From: Trifolium pratense
Lineage: Eukaryota > Streptophyta > Magnoliopsida > Fabales > Fabaceae
Direction of reading: 5' to 3'
Assembly (NCBI RefSeq): GCF_020283565.1
Contig: NC_060060.1
Location: 21,452,001-21,516,000 of the forward strand
DNA: 64,000 bases
Positions 23,561-35,638 of this stretch are shown here, piece after piece. How positions within the stretch are numbered: the stretch's first letter is position 1; each line of letters starts with the position of its first letter. A model generated the notes under the pieces. It saw only the letters and a program-made list of their open reading frames with translations, was not told the origin of the DNA and made no database searches. The position numbers were made by a program, and so were the translations under genes.

Positions 23561-24269
23561 GGAATATCATCAACCCTGGAAATTACCCATTTTCTTTTGA
23601 AGACTAGATGACCACCTTTCTTTATCAACTCCATTTTTGTTTTGTAACAAGTCCTTGCTACCTTTGTAGGAGGAGGAATAATGTCCCTCCTAAGGACTCT
23701 TTCAGCTATTGATTTAAAATTCACCTTTTTCATATCCAGGCAATTGAGTGCAGGGGTGGGCTTGTTGCCTCACATCAAAACGCTTTCGGAAAAGCTTCTT
23801 GGCAAAATGAAGGGAGAGCAATCTTTGTCTACTTAATGCACGTCTTGCTTTTTTTACTTTCTTCTTAATACCATATCCAACAAATATAACTTGATCATCC
23901 ATGAATATGTTTCTATCAGTAGCAATACGCAGTGCCTTCAAAATGGTAGGCTTCAAAATGACAGAGTGATTTCCATGGCTTAAGGCAATTAAAGACAACT
24001 CATCTCTATGATTCTCTCCTACCTTCCGACTCACAAATTCAAATTCTACCCCAATAACACATCTCTTCCTTGTCTTTTTTATCACATTCAAGCCAATACT
24101 CTGCACTCTTGGGAGATTGAGCAACCAATGTAAAGAGATTAATGGTATCAATCTGTACTCGGTAGAATTCTCCCATCTCTACCACATTCATTGGAATCCT
24201 TTTAACTTTTAGCACAGCCTTTTGGTACATGGTTGGAACAGCAGCCTTATACATTAAGACATTTTCCTC
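23561..24269 (-). pseudogene. Downstream exon(s) of the disrupted host locus, frames shifted, function not recognised
   Basis: An acceptor-like TTATAG precedes 24269, and the frame (EENVLMYKAAVPTMYQKAV...) continues the phase of the exon at 24382-24435. It meets a stop at 24039; a second frame takes over at about 24151-23714 (...VIFVGYGIKKKVKKARRAL), then a third at about 23733-23561 (KVNFKSIAERVLRRD...). Either two short introns or two frameshifts separate them. I do not recognise the protein. The patch GEFYRVQIDTINL is only weakly like the C-terminal part of STE20-like plant kinases. The LTR element at 21228-23560 has inserted in the last frame. Confidence 0.4.
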
Positions 24270-24381
24270 CTATAACCCATTCCAACAAAAAAATTATATT
24301 AGAAAGAAAGAATACAGCATATATATGTATTATCCTGATAATAATAATAAAATGTAAAATAATAAAAGAAATTGTAAATAC

Positions 24382-24435
24382 CATATCAGCACTTTGACTT
24401 CCACTGACCAATTGCTTATCTTCAATGTCATTGAT
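24382..24435 (-). pseudogene. Predicted 18-codon exon of the disrupted kinase locus
   Basis: Bounded by TTCTAG on the 5' side and GTATTT on the 3' side, 54 bases, phase 0 at both ends. It reads INDIEDKQLVSGSQSADM. STE20-like plant kinases often carry a similar 'LIND(I/F)-D' phrase downstream of the kinase domain, which supports but does not prove membership. Confidence 0.45.
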
Positions 24436-24687
24436 CTAGAAGAAATGAAAAAATCTAATTAGAAATTCTACAAAGTCTAATTCTAATGTGAGGGAGAAAT
24501 TATTAGGCTTGACGTGTGTACCAAGGAAGCATGAGCCTTCACCATATCTTCTAGATTGAAGTTCCAGCATTTAATTTCTTTTCTGTATGCTTTCTATAGA
24601 GAGGAATAAAATAATAAATACATAAAAGCATCAAGCCTTGACTTTTGTTTAAAGAATGAGTCCATACATGCATACTTATATACGTAC

Positions 24688-24777
24688 CCTTGACAATTCC
24701 TCCATCTGCTGTTGATCTTTGAATTCTTCTCTTTTCTGTGACACAAGCTGTTGATCTTCAAATTCTTCTTCTCTTTC
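24688..24777 (-). pseudogene. Predicted 30-codon coiled-coil exon of the disrupted kinase locus
   Basis: A GTGTCACAG acceptor and a GTACGT donor enclose exactly 90 bases in phase 0. The product is highly charged (EREEEFEDQQLVSQ, then KREEFKDQQQMEELSR) and contains an internal near-repeat of EEF(E/K)DQQ. It fits the coiled segment that follows the kinase domain in this family. Confidence 0.5.
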
Positions 24778-24801
24778 CTGTGACACAAAAATCACATCAT
24801 A

Positions 24802-24911
24802 AATACATACATACATACATACATACATACATACATACATACATACATACATACATACATACATACATACATACATACATACATACATACATACATACAT
24901 ACATACATACA

Positions 24912-24942
<31 letters not shown>
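24802..24942. repeat. (ACAT)n microsatellite, about 35 copies
   Basis: About 140 bases of perfect ATAC/ACAT tetranucleotides in an intron of the disrupted kinase locus. Both strands give long meaningless open frames (YIHT or MYVC repeats). Confidence 0.95.
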
Positions 24943-24960
24943 GTAGTGTTAATGCAGAAC

Positions 24961-25030
24961 CTTCATGCGACCCAAAGCAGCTAGCCCCTCCAAAAGCGTT
25001 TGTGAATTATCACTAGAGCTAGCTTGTTTA
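24961..25030 (-). pseudogene. Kinase exon, 3' half, split by the Copia insertion
   Basis: The right boundary is the GTTTA target duplication of the 15.3-kb insertion. With one copy of GTTTA removed, the minus strand joins 40374-40425 to this segment without a frame change: EHSFIKQ continues into ASSSDNSQTLLEGLAALGRMK, ending at a GT donor (24959-24960). FxKQA...LLEGL is the end of the kinase domain in plant STE20-like kinases. Confidence 0.75.
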
Positions 25031-25591
25031 TGTTGAATCTAAGAGGACTCTAGATGATTAATTCATATTGTGCATAAGCTGACTTGGTGTGCAAGCTAGC
25101 AAAAAGTGAAAGTGTAACTAATTGCTTAAGAAGCAAGTTAGTTAGTTTGTTAAGTGTAGTTTGTTAGAATCAGTTAGTGTTTGTTTCGCCTAGGTTGTTA
25201 AAGTGTTCTAGAGTCAGTTAGGGAGTTGTTAGTTGGTTAGGGCCTAAGAGAATCATCAACTAATGTGATGATCTAGTATTAGTATAAATAATAGGCTCAT
25301 GATTAGTGATTGTAATCAACTACTTTTCCCCATTGAGGATGAATAAAACTGATTCTATTTTTCTCTAATCTTCTTCTTCTTCTTCCTCTATTAATCAAGT
25401 GCTTTTCATTCTTTCATTCATTCACCATTGTTGCAGCAACAAGGATAGTAGATCCTGCAGAAACTGTGCTCATTGGCGTGGCCAGAGTGCAGTGCAGCGC
25501 GCGCGTGTATCCTTGCTTGCTTGCTAGGCCTGTGCAGGCCAAAGTGGTCGAATCCAGAGTGATCGAAGCCTAGCTTCCAGCTGCGCCAACA
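25031..25591 (+). repeat. 5' LTR of the outer Copia element (561 bp)
   Basis: TGTTGAATC...GCGCCAACA. Differs from 39813-40373 at TTTCGCCTAG/TTTCACCTAG and GTTAGGGAG/GTTAGAGAG. Confidence 0.96.
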
Positions 25592-25624
25592 TCTGGCATC
25601 AAGAGCCTGGTTCGTGCTTTAACC

Positions 25625-26504
25625 ATGGCAACCTTTAACAATGGTCAATTCCCTGCGAATCTTCCAGTTTTGGATGGAAAGAATTATGATAATTGGAGCA
25701 AACAAATGAAAGTTTTGTTCAATTATCAAGATGTGATGGAACAAGTGATTAGTGGTGTGGAACCACTTTCAGAAGGTGCAACAGAGGTTCAAAGAACACA
25801 ACACAAAGAATTGAAGAAGAAAGATTACAAGGCATTATTCATAATTCATCAAAGTGTAAGCCCTGATATCTTTGAAAAGGTTGGAGATTGTGAATCAGCT
25901 AAGCAAGCTTGGGATATTTTGGCTACAGCTTATGCTGGAGATCAGAAGGTGAAGAAAGTGAAGCTACAAACCCTAAGAAGCAAGTTTGCACAGCTACAAA
26001 TGGAAGAAAAAGAAACTGTAAGTGAGTTCTTTACAAAGATTGCAAAATTAGTTAATGAAATGAAAGCATGTGGTGAAATTGTGTCTGGTACAATGAGAGT
26101 TGAAAAGATACTGAGATCTTTAACTCCTAAGTTTGACTATGTGGTAGCTGCAATAGAAGAGTCTAAGGATCTTGACACTATCAAGGTTGAGGAACTGCAA
26201 GGGTCTTTAGAAGCACATGAGCAAAGGATGAATCAGAGAAATTCTGATAAATCCAATGGTGAGGTAGCATTACAAGTACAGCAGGGTAACAAGAATAAGA
26301 AAGGAAAGGGAAAATGGCAAGGCAATAAGGGAAAAGATAGTTATCAGAATGGAAATGGAAAAGAGAATCAAGATACCAAAGGAGGTGGAAATCAGAAGAA
26401 ACAGTTCAATGGTGGTAGAGGTGGTTACAATGGAGGTGGAAGAGGTGGAAGAGGTGGCAGAGGTGGAAGAGGCAAGTTTGATAAGAAACACATACAATGC
26501 TATA
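25625..26504 (+). pseudogene. Outer Copia Gag, N-terminal 293 codons, interrupted
   Basis: Starts MATFNNGQFPANLPVLDGKN with the gag 'LDGKNYDNWSKQMK' pattern, followed by the helical UBN2-type region (AKQAWDILATAYAGD, RSKFAQLQMEEKETVSEFF, ILRSLTPKFDYVVAAIEE). It then becomes a basic and Gly/Arg-rich tail (GGRGGRGGRGGRGKFDKK). The frame is cut at 26500-26504 (CTATA) by the inner element, right where the zinc knuckle begins. The few residues after 26504 in the longer frame come from the inner LTR. Confidence 0.9.
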
Positions 26505-27490
26505 TGTTGGTGTTTTGATTGGCTACATTTTGCAAAAGCCAACCAGCCAGATGCTGGACTGAGATGCTGCAGCATCCTCGTACAGCATCCTGATGCTCTG
26601 TTTTAAGTGCAGAATTTTTTCTGTCAATCTCGTTCAAGATTTGCTTCAAATATTAATTCCAGCACGTGTGTATATGCAAGACGAGACTTACTGCACAAGA
26701 ATTGTCCAAGTCGGCCTAAGGAAAGTTATTAAAAACAAAAATATAATTATATTATATTTTTGTTCGTTTTTTTTTTGTTTGGTACAACACAAAACATATT
26801 TTCAATTTTAATCTAGGTTTGGCCGTAGCTGTTGCAAGGGTTTTTGTCTGCAACCCTAGCTTGCCCATCAAGACATTGAAGACTATAAATATGTGAAGCC
26901 TCAAGCTATTATTTTCATGTATTTTCTAAACCGTGTATTACTAAAGCGTGAGTTTTTTTTAAGGTTTAGTGTGTTCTTTTTGTGAGCCTTTCTTGTGTCG
27001 TTTTTGATGCAAGTTTAGGACTGAGTTGTGGTTGTTAATTGTAAACGACTCCTAAGCTTTTAAGCACGGAGTTAGTTTGTGTGATTCACTCATAAGCTTT
27101 TAAGCAAGAGTGTGGTCTAGTTTCTAGGAGAGTGTCTCCATCCTTATCGTTATTATTGACAGCAACATAGTGCGTGTTGTTAGAGGGAATTTGGGACGGG
27201 GTCTCATTATCTAAGAGGTTCTTAGGTAGGATTGCACGGGTAGTGTCTAGGTGATAAGTCAAGTACCGGGTGTTGGTCGAGGGCTTTGAACTAGAGCTAT
27301 TATAGTGGATTCATTCCTGGATTGGTATCCCCCAGAGTAGGTGACGTTGCACTGAACTGGGTTAACAATTTCCTGTCTTATTTATTGTTCTGCAATTTAT
27401 TTATTTATTTACTGTGTTCTGCGACTGTCGTGCTGCAACGTGTGCTATAGCATCTTGTGCAGCATTGTGTTCACTGCGTGCCAGATTTCA
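26505..27490 (+). repeat. 5' LTR of the Sirevirus (986 bp)
   Basis: TGTTGGTGTTTTG...CCAGATTTCA. It includes the palindrome GATGCTGCAGCATC at 26563-26576 and a TATA-like GACTATAAATATG near 26880-26893, which would put the RNA start shortly after. Confidence 0.96.
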
Positions 27491-27542
27491 ATTGGCATCA
27501 GAGCAGGCACCCTTTCTGGTTATAGGGTGAGCTCCAGGGAAA

Positions 27543-30500
27543 ATGTCTGGCAACATTGAAAAGGAAGGAGGGCTTGTAAGCAGACCACCGCTTCTAGTTG
27601 GTGTCTCCAACTATGATTATTGGAAATCACGCATGATTGCTTTCCTAAAATCTATGGATAGCAAAACTTGGAAGGCTGTTCTGAAAGGATGGGACCCCCC
27701 TGTGGTCATTGACAAGGATGGAAAGCCAACACTTGAACTAAAAGTTGAGGAGGACTGGTCTAAAGAAGAGGATGAGCTTGCTTTGGGAAACTCAAAAGCA
27801 TTATATGCATTATACAATGGGGTAGATAAGCACATCTTCAAACTAATCAAGCAATGTGTCTCAGCAAAGGAAGCTTGGAAGATTCTTGAAACTGTTCATG
27901 AAGGTACTCCTCAGGTAAAAATGTCTAAATTACAGATTCTTACTACTCAGTTTGAAAATTTACGTATGAAGGAGGAGGAAACAATTCAAGATTTTCATAT
28001 GACTATTCTAGACTATGATAATCAATTTGATGCTTTGGGGGAGAAAATTCCCGAAGAAAAGTTAGTAAGAAAAATGCTTAGATCACTTCCAAAGAAATTT
28101 GATATGAAAGTCACAGCCATAGAAGAAGCCAAAAACATATCTCAGATGAAGCTGGATGAACTGGTTGGATCACTCAAAACTTATGAAAGTGTTGCAAATG
28201 GAAGAAGTGAAAAGAAAAATAAGAGCATTGCTTTCTCATCCAAAAATAATGAAGAAGAACTGGAGGATGAAGAAGAATCTAATGAGAGTATCTCTGAGGC
28301 CATGGTGTTATTGGGAAAACAATTCAACAAAGTTCTGAAACGAATGGATAAAAGACCCAGATCTAATTTCAAAAACAATGCTCCAGGCACTATGCGCAGC
28401 AATGAAAATCAAGGGAAACCAAAAGGTGATGAAAAATCAAACTTAAACAGAAACATTCGATGTCATGAATGTGAAGGATATGGTCACATCAGACCTGAGT
28501 GTCCAACATATCAGAAGAGAGCAAAGAAAGGGCTAACTGTCAGTTGGTCTGAGGATGATGACTCAGAAGATGATACAGCATCTGTAACTGCTAAACACAT
28601 CTCAGTCCTGACAGGTATTGTTACATCCGATACAGAATCTGATGATGGAGAGGTAACCTATGAAGAGCTTGCTGCATCCTACAAGGAACTTTGTCTTAAA
28701 AGTGAAGAAATCTGTAGGGTTATTGAGAAACAAAAGGTAACCATCAATGAGTTAAAAGCAGAAAAATCCGAGAATATCTCAAAAATGGAGGAACTTCAAA
28801 AGAAGGTAAATTTTCTGTCCTCTGATCTTGAGATCTGCAGGGTTATTGAGAAACAAAAGGTAACCATCAATGAGTTAAAAGCAGAAAAATTTGAGAATAT
28901 CTCAAAGATGGAGGAACTTCAAAAGAAGGTAAATTATCTATCCGCTGATCTTGAAGAAGCTAAGGAAGTCATTGAAAAACTAAATACTGACATTTGGCGG
29001 CTGAGAAAATTCTCTGACATGTTGTATAAAGATGATGAGCATCTTGACAAACTTCATAAGGCTGATGGACAACTGGAGGAAATCTTAGAGAAAAATGTTC
29101 GAAAGCCTAGAAATATTGGGCTTAGCTATGAGAATGTCAACAAATTCAAAAATTACAGTCCTGACCTCATGTACATGGAGCCTAAAGAAACTCAAAAGCA
29201 AAGGATGCCTCATCAGAAGCCGCAGCATCATCAGCAGCATCCAATGTCAAGAAATAGAAGAAAGCACCATGCTTGGAGATGTCATTATTGTGGTAGAAAA
29301 GGGCACATAAGACCTTACTGCTACAAACTATATGGGTACCCTAACAGACGTCCTCAGCACAAACCTGTTTCCACAACTGCCCCTACTCAACAAGAATGGA
29401 AACCTAAAGGTGAAAATGAGAAGAAAAGTGATACAACTCAGCCTGAGGAAGAGATTACTGCTCTGATTGCTCACACATCACTTAGAGCTTCATCAAGGGA
29501 AGACTGGTACTTCGATAGTGGGTGTTCAAGACACATGACCGGAATAAGTAAACTTCTTGTCGGTATAAAGTCTTATTCAACCAGCTTTGTTACCTTTGGT
29601 GATGGTGCTAAAGGAGAAATTGTTGGGATAGGGGAGCTCAGAAGCAATAGCTTGCCTAAACTAAACAATGTGCTGTTAGTAAAAGGATTGACTGCAAATT
29701 TGATAAGTATTAGTCAACTATGCGACCAAGGAATGAAAGTAAACTTCACCAAATCTGAATGTCTAGTTACAAATAACGAAGGTGAGATTTTGATGAAAGG
29801 TGTCAGATCAAAAGACAACTGCTATCTATGGGTTCCCCAAGAAGAAGCAAATATGTCAACATGCTTAATCACTAAAGAAGATGAAGTAAAACTATGGCAC
29901 CAAAAGCTTGGTCATCTTAATCTAAGGAGCATGAAGAAAGCAATATCTAAAGAAGCCATCAGAGGACTGCCAAATCTCAAAATTGAAGAAGGTAGCATAT
30001 GTGGAGATTGTCAGATTGGAAAGCAAACCAAGATGCCACACCCAAAGCTGCAGCATCTTACCACTACCATAGTTCTTGAATTGCTACACATGGACTTGAT
30101 GGGACCCATGCAAACTGAAAGCTTGGGAGGAAAAAGGTACGCATATGTTGTTGTTGATGACTTTTCTAGATACACCTGGATAAATTTTATTAGAAAGAAA
30201 TCAGAAACCTTTGATGTGTTCAAAGATCTATGTATTCAACTTCAAAGGGAGAAAAACAATGTGGTATTAAGGATCAGAAGTGATCATGGTAAGGAGTTTG
30301 AGAACTCCAGTTTTTCTGACTTCTGTGCCTCTGAAGGCATCATACATGAATTCTCATCTCCCATTACACCACAACAAAATGGTGTAGTAGAAAGGAAAAA
30401 TAGAACTATACAAGAGTCTGCAAGGGTAATGTTACATGCAAAGAAGCTTTCACATGGTTTTTGGGCAGAAGCTATGAATACTGCCTGCTATATTCATAAT

Positions 30501-32549
30501 CGTGTCACCCTGAGATCCGGAACAACAACTACTCTGTACGAATTATGGAAGGAGAGGAAACCTACTGTTAAGCACTTCCATGTGTTTGGTAGTAAATGCT
30601 ACATCTTGTCTGATAGAGAACCAAGAACCAAAATGGATCCCAAAAGTGATGAGGGCATATTCTTGGGATACTCAACAAATAGTAGAGCCTACAGAGTATA
30701 TAATAATAGAACCAAAACCATGATGGAGTCTATAAATGTGGTAATAGATGACACCTCAAGTGAAACTGCTGACGATGATGCAGAAGATGCTACAGCATCT
30801 ATAACAGGTGATGTAGATTGTGAGGCTACTAATGAATCAATGAATGATCCAGAGGTTACTGCATCTGACCAAATCTCTGCTACTCCAAAGAAAGGACCTT
30901 CTACTCGTACTCAAAAGAATCATCCTACAGACCTGATTATTGGTAATCCCAATCAAGGAATTACTACTAGAAGGACACTTGACATAGTTTCTAATGCTTG
31001 TTTTGTGTCTAAATTTGAGCCAAAAAATGTGAAGGAAGCTCTGACTGATGAGTTCTGGATAAATGCTATGCAAGAAGAGCTAAATCAGTTCAAGAGGAAT
31101 GAAGTTTGGGACTTGGTTCCTAGACCTGAAAATGCAAATGTAATTGGTACCAAATGGGTCTACAAGAACAAGTCTGATGAAAGTGGAACTGTGACCAGAA
31201 ACAAGGCAAGGCTGGTTGCACAAGGATATTCACAGATTGAAGGGATAGATTTTGATGAGACTTTTGCTCCGGTTGCTCGTCTTGAATCCATTAGATTACT
31301 TCTAGGAGTGGCATGCATTCTAAAATTCAAGTTATTCCAAATGGATGTGAAAAGTGCCTTCCTCAATGGGTACTTAAATGAAGAAGTATATGTGGAACAA
31401 CCAAAGGGGTTTGTTGATCCAAGCTTTCCAAATCATGTTTACAAATTAAAGAAAGCTCTTTATGGATTAAAACAAGCACCTCGAGCATGGTATGAAAGAT
31501 TGACTGAGTTCCTTACTAGTCAAGGCTACAGGAAAGGAGGAAATGACAAGACTCTATTTGTGAAAGAAGATCAAGGCAAATTTCTAATAGCACAAATCTA
31601 TGTTGATGACATTGTCTTTGGAGGAATGTCTAGTGAGATGGTACAGCATTTCGTGCAGCAAATGCAGTCTGAGTTTGAGATGAGTCTTGTAGGTGAACTA
31701 ACCTACTTTCTTGGGCTCCAAGTAAAGCAGATGGAAGATACTATTTTTATCTCCCAAAGCAAGTATGCAAGAAATATAGTGAAAAAGTTTGGTATGGAAA
31801 GTGCTGCTCATAAAAGAACACCTGCAGCAACCCATTTAAAGCTTACCAAAGATGAAAAGGGAGTTGATGTAGATCAAAGTCTTTATAGAAGCATGATAGG
31901 AAGCTTATTATACCTTACAGCCAGCAGGCCTGATATTACTTTTGCTGTAGGAGTATGTGCTAGGTACCAAGCTGAGCCAAAGATGAGTCATCTTGCTCAA
32001 GTGAAAAGAATTTTGAAGTATGTGAATGGTACATGTGATTATGGGATCTTGTACACTCATGGTGAGAACTCTATGCTAGTAGGATATTGTGATGCTGATT
32101 GGGCAGGTTGTGCAGATGATAGAAAAAGCACCTCAGGAGCTTGTTTCTTTTTAGGCAACAACCTTATATCTTGGTTCAGCAAGAAACAGAATTGTGTATC
32201 TTTATCAACAGCTGAAGCAGAGTACATAGCTGCCGGTAGCAGCTGCTCCCAGCTATTATGGATGAAACAAATGTTGCTGGAATACAATGTGGTACAAGAT
32301 GCTATGGCATTGTACTGTGACAATCTTAGTGCCATCAATATATCAAAAAACCCTATCCAACATAGCAGGACAAAGCATATTGATATTAGGCACCATTTTA
32401 TTAGAGATCTTGTTGAAGAAGGAGTTGTGAAGCTTGAGCACATTGCCACTGAAGAACAACTAGCTGATATTTTCACTAAAGCTCTTGACGCAGTTCAATT
32501 TGAAAAATTGCGAGGCAAACTTGGAGTCTGCCTGTTTGAAGACTTGTAG
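27543..32549 (+). CDS. Sirevirus Gag-Pol polyprotein (1668 aa)
   Basis: Starts at the first ATG after the primer site. Order by residue: Gag UBN2-like helices (about 20-220); CCHC zinc knuckle [14 protein letters not shown] (about 307-320); a coiled coil with an exact-period duplication of 41 residues (about 389-470); a second knuckle [14 protein letters not shown] (about 580-593); protease [10 protein letters not shown] (about 657); integrase HHCC (HQKLGH...CGDC) and catalytic region ([21 protein letters not shown]); reverse transcriptase with [12 protein letters not shown] and YVDD (about 1353); RNase H with CDADWAG and [11 protein letters not shown] to the end. Copia polyproteins are usually 1300-1400 residues; the longer Gag accounts for the excess, as in Sireviruses. 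No stop or frameshift. Confidence 0.96.
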   Translation: MSGNIEKEGGLVSRPPLLVGVSNYDYWKSRMIAFLKSMDSKTWKAVLKGWDPPVVIDKDGKPTLELKVEEDWSKEEDELALGNSKALYALYNGVDKHIFKLIKQCVSAKEAWKILETVHEGTPQVKMSKLQILTTQFENLRMKEEETIQDFHMTILDYDNQFDALGEKIPEEKLVRKMLRSLPKKFDMKVTAIEEAKNISQMKLDELVGSLKTYESVANGRSEKKNKSIAFSSKNNEEELEDEEESNESISEAMVLLGKQFNKVLKRMDKRPRSNFKNNAPGTMRSNENQGKPKGDEKSNLNRNIRCHECEGYGHIRPECPTYQKRAKKGLTVSWSEDDDSEDDTASVTAKHISVLTGIVTSDTESDDGEVTYEELAASYKELCLKSEEICRVIEKQKVTINELKAEKSENISKMEELQKKVNFLSSDLEICRVIEKQKVTINELKAEKFENISKMEELQKKVNYLSADLEEAKEVIEKLNTDIWRLRKFSDMLYKDDEHLDKLHKADGQLEEILEKNVRKPRNIGLSYENVNKFKNYSPDLMYMEPKETQKQRMPHQKPQHHQQHPMSRNRRKHHAWRCHYCGRKGHIRPYCYKLYGYPNRRPQHKPVSTTAPTQQEWKPKGENEKKSDTTQPEEEITALIAHTSLRASSREDWYFDSGCSRHMTGISKLLVGIKSYSTSFVTFGDGAKGEIVGIGELRSNSLPKLNNVLLVKGLTANLISISQLCDQGMKVNFTKSECLVTNNEGEILMKGVRSKDNCYLWVPQEEANMSTCLITKEDEVKLWHQKLGHLNLRSMKKAISKEAIRGLPNLKIEEGSICGDCQIGKQTKMPHPKLQHLTTTIVLELLHMDLMGPMQTESLGGKRYAYVVVDDFSRYTWINFIRKKSETFDVFKDLCIQLQREKNNVVLRIRSDHGKEFENSSFSDFCASEGIIHEFSSPITPQQNGVVERKNRTIQESARVMLHAKKLSHGFWAEAMNTACYIHNRVTLRSGTTTTLYELWKERKPTVKHFHVFGSKCYILSDREPRTKMDPKSDEGIFLGYSTNSRAYRVYNNRTKTMMESINVVIDDTSSETADDDAEDATASITGDVDCEATNESMNDPEVTASDQISATPKKGPSTRTQKNHPTDLIIGNPNQGITTRRTLDIVSNACFVSKFEPKNVKEALTDEFWINAMQEELNQFKRNEVWDLVPRPENANVIGTKWVYKNKSDESGTVTRNKARLVAQGYSQIEGIDFDETFAPVARLESIRLLLGVACILKFKLFQMDVKSAFLNGYLNEEVYVEQPKGFVDPSFPNHVYKLKKALYGLKQAPRAWYERLTEFLTSQGYRKGGNDKTLFVKEDQGKFLIAQIYVDDIVFGGMSSEMVQHFVQQMQSEFEMSLVGELTYFLGLQVKQMEDTIFISQSKYARNIVKKFGMESAAHKRTPAATHLKLTKDEKGVDVDQSLYRSMIGSLLYLTASRPDITFAVGVCARYQAEPKMSHLAQVKRILKYVNGTCDYGILYTHGENSMLVGYCDADWAGCADDRKSTSGACFFLGNNLISWFSKKQNCVSLSTAEAEYIAAGSSCSQLLWMKQMLLEYNVVQDAMALYCDNLSAINISKNPIQHSRTKHIDIRHHFIRDLVEEGVVKLEHIATEEQLADIFTKALDAVQFEKLRGKLGVCLFEDL

Positions 32550-32594
32550 CAATTACAGTTTGGAGAGCGTGCAGTTGATTTCAGTTTTCATTCA

Positions 32595-34877
32595 TTGATG
32601 CACGCAAAATTAGGAAGTAACTACCACAACTTCCTCCATTACACGCTAAAATCTCTCCAACTACTCCAATTCATTTTTTCGCATTACTCTCTCCAGTTCT
32701 CTCACTACAGCGATCATCCAACTTCTCGGTTCAATCTCCATTCTCAAAACCTTCATCCTATTATCAAAATCATCATGTCAAACTCTCCAATCACTTCGCC
32801 GACCAAGAACAACGACGAACCACCACTAACACCCCCAATCGACCCACTCTCGCAACAAATCACCATTGCTTATCCCTTACAAACCGTGTTTCCAGAAGAA
32901 TCGACAACGAAGAAGGTCTCGTCGAGTAAGAAGGGGAGTCGAGCACGCAAATCAACTTCATCCCCTGCTACAACGAAGGTTTCGAATCAAAAGGGTAAGA
33001 AATCGAAATCTAAATCTGTTTCCAAATCTGTTCATACAATGCATCAACTATACATTAAGAACTTAGAAGAACCAAATGTTGATGCTAGTGCTGGAGCAAC
33101 TGTAAATGAGAAAACAACCTCTCCGTTTGATTTAAAGTCTGTTCCCTTAGGATTATCAAACCCTAGGTCTGCTGAGAATTTGGGGAAAAAGGATTTAGAG
33201 ACCTCTGTTAGTGCTGATGATGATATTGGGGCTTATTCTAAAGCCAAATTTGACTCTGTGTTGGAATTAATTAAGAAATTTTCCACTGAGCAGGATGCTG
33301 CACATCATGCTACAGCATCTACAGTGCCTGTTGATTTTAATAGCTCTTTGGTGGCTGATTCTCCTGAGAGGAATGTTGGTCCTGACAACACTCCTAACAA
33401 GACTGTTCCTAATTCTACTGATCCTAATACTCCTATTATCCATCCTGTGTCTGATAATGTGATTGATAATACTCCTGATGCTGATCATTTGTCTAATGCT
33501 GCTGCTAATGATAATCCTGGTGATAGTCATCAAGTTGTAATTGATGTTGACAACTTCAATTCTAGTGGTGTAAGACAACCTCCTGCCTCTATGTCTAGGA
33601 GGTTAAGAAGTAGTGCTAGCAAAGAAAAAGATGTCTCTGGTACCCCTGCCAAGACTCCACAAAAGAAGGCTACTGTTGTTGGTCCTAAGAAGCAGTGGAG
33701 TAAGGTTATTGGACCCTCTGAGTCCAAGAAGAAAAGCCTGAAGAGAAAGGTTGTCTCCTCAAGTGATTCAGACTTTGAGGATGATGCTGCAGCACCTATT
33801 GCAGCATCCTCACAGAAGGCTGCTAAGAAAAAGAAGACTGTGGAAGATATTCCTCCTGTTCCTATTGATAATATATCCTTCCATCGTGTAGAAAATGCAG
33901 AAAGGTGGAAAATTGTGGTTAACAGAAGATTAGCTTTGGAAAGAAACTTGCATGAAGACTTTCTTGAATGTCAAGAGATTATGGACTTGATCAATAAGGC
34001 TGGGCTGCTGAAGACTGTGACTGGTCTTGGAAACTGTTATGAGAAATTGACCAGAGAATTCTTGGTCAATGTTACAGCTGATTGTGGTAATCCTCTGAGC
34101 TCTGAGTACTTGAAAGTTTTTGTTAGAGGAAGGTGTGTGGACTTCTCTCCAGCCATCATCAATCAAAGTCTGGGAAGGAGTACTGATCCCTCACCTGAGT
34201 TAGAAGTATCTATGAAAAAGATCTGCAGCATTCTCACAGGTGGTGGTATGAAGACTTGGCCTAGGACTGGAAAGTTGCCTGCTGCAAAATTGACTGCCAA
34301 ATATGCACTTCTCAACAAAATTGCAGCTTCTAACTGGGTCCCCACTACACATTCCAACAGTGTAGCTACAAGTCTGGCAAAATTTATATATGCTGTAGGT
34401 ACTGGTACATGCTATGATTATGGCACTCATATTTTTAATGCAACTATTCTCCATGGCTCTTCCACTGCTGTTAAAATGCCAATAGCCTTTCCCACTCTGA
34501 TCTGTGGTATTATCTTGTCTCAACATCCTGACATCTGCACTAACTCTGATGTGCCTGTCTCTAGACCCTCAGCCTTAACCATGGATTTTAGACTATTGGA
34601 AGGGAAACATGCTGCAGACATTGCTGTAGCATCTTTGAAGACACCAGCTGTTGGTATGACCAAGAGACAAATGATTGCTAATCTCAGGGAGGTTAGTAAT
34701 ATGCTAAGTGAGAAGAAGGCGCTGGTAGATGGTGTAATCCAAGCCTTGGAGCTTGAGCAGTCACAGGCAAATGAGGATGGAGTTGGTCCTTCCCATGGTG
34801 TTTCTCATGATGATGATCTTGCAGGTGGTGACACTGTAGAAGAGGAGATGGCTTCTGATGAAAGTCCCTCAATATGA
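32595..34877 (+). CDS. Sirevirus extra ('envelope-like') ORF, 760 aa or 700 aa from the second start
   Basis: Lies 45 bases after Gag-Pol. The first 60 codons from 32595 look like leader sequence; an in-frame ATG at 32775 starting MSNSPITSPTKNNDEPP is the better start. The N-terminal half is low-complexity, rich in Ser, Thr, Pro and Lys, with basic clusters (GSRARKS, KKGKKSKSKS-like, KKSLKRKV) that could be nuclear signals. The C-terminal half (about residues 430-670) is folded-looking, with EFLVNVTADCG, VFVRGRCVDFSPAIIN and NWVPTTHSNSVATSLAKF. This resembles the 'putative plant transposon protein' domain found in extra ORFs of plant retroelements. I see no convincing signal peptide or transmembrane helix, so 'envelope' is a historical label only. 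Function unknown. Confidence 0.85.
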   Translation: MMHAKLGSNYHNFLHYTLKSLQLLQFIFSHYSLQFSHYSDHPTSRFNLHSQNLHPIIKIIMSNSPITSPTKNNDEPPLTPPIDPLSQQITIAYPLQTVFPEESTTKKVSSSKKGSRARKSTSSPATTKVSNQKGKKSKSKSVSKSVHTMHQLYIKNLEEPNVDASAGATVNEKTTSPFDLKSVPLGLSNPRSAENLGKKDLETSVSADDDIGAYSKAKFDSVLELIKKFSTEQDAAHHATASTVPVDFNSSLVADSPERNVGPDNTPNKTVPNSTDPNTPIIHPVSDNVIDNTPDADHLSNAAANDNPGDSHQVVIDVDNFNSSGVRQPPASMSRRLRSSASKEKDVSGTPAKTPQKKATVVGPKKQWSKVIGPSESKKKSLKRKVVSSSDSDFEDDAAAPIAASSQKAAKKKKTVEDIPPVPIDNISFHRVENAERWKIVVNRRLALERNLHEDFLECQEIMDLINKAGLLKTVTGLGNCYEKLTREFLVNVTADCGNPLSSEYLKVFVRGRCVDFSPAIINQSLGRSTDPSPELEVSMKKICSILTGGGMKTWPRTGKLPAAKLTAKYALLNKIAASNWVPTTHSNSVATSLAKFIYAVGTGTCYDYGTHIFNATILHGSSTAVKMPIAFPTLICGIILSQHPDICTNSDVPVSRPSALTMDFRLLEGKHAADIAVASLKTPAVGMTKRQMIANLREVSNMLSEKKALVDGVIQALELEQSQANEDGVGPSHGVSHDDDLAGGDTVEEEMASDESPSI

Positions 34878-35638
34878 TCTGTTTCCTTCTGTAACTTTTT
34901 CTTATCTTGGATGTTATTTTTTGAAGGCTTAGGCCTCATGGTTTGTAATCTGTACTATGTGATCCTCTATGATCTGACACTCTGTGACTTTTAGCTACTT
35001 GGTATTCTATGGTTCTTTGTTATGCTCCTGTTCTGTGGCACTGACTTTATTTGTCAGAATTTATGGCTAAAAAGGGGGAGTAAAAAATGTGAAATGTGCA
35101 TGATGTGATGAACAATGCTATAGCATCTAGTATAGCATGTTTTATGTGATATGCATAATTTGAGGGGGAGTGAAAGTTATAATTTGAGGGGGAGTGAAAG
35201 TTGTTTATGCATATATTGAGGGGGAGTAGGTAGAATTTATTTTTCTACTACTTTTAATATGCATGCTTATATAGGAATTTATTTTTCCTATTCTCTGTGG
35301 CGTTGCTTAAATTTTAAGGAGTTTATTTCTCCTATCTTGAATCCACTATGTGAGAGTTTATTTCTCTCTATCTGTACTTTGAGGCTAAGATGTGTTATGT
35401 TCCGCTGTTGCATGCCTCTGATGCTTACGTGCTAGCTATCTATTCATCTGATGAATTCTTTTACTTTCTTTCCTAGTTGTGTGCGTATGTTGACTCGAAG
35501 GAAAGTTCAAATAGCTTAGCATCGTTCTACTTTCTTTCCTAGTTGTGTGCTTATGTTGACTCGAAGGAAAGATTAGACTGTATCTCTCTATGCACTGACC
35601 TAAGGTTGTTTTAGCCAAAATTTGCCAAAGGGGGAGAT
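34878..35638 (+). other. Sirevirus 3' untranslated region with multiple polypurine tracts
   Basis: No gene. It contains AAAAAGGGGGAG (about 35070), GAGGGGGAGTG twice (about 35163 and 35187), TTGAGGGGGAGTAGG (about 35215) and the functional tract AAAGGGGGAGATTG directly before the 3' LTR. It also has two copies of a segment with CTTTCTTTCCTAGTTGTGTGC (about 35464 and 35530). Confidence 0.85.

Noticed and set aside
24676..25016. Overlapping 86- and 92-codon frames of MYVC and YIHT repeats
   Set aside because: They are translations of the (ACAT)n microsatellite on both strands, not proteins.
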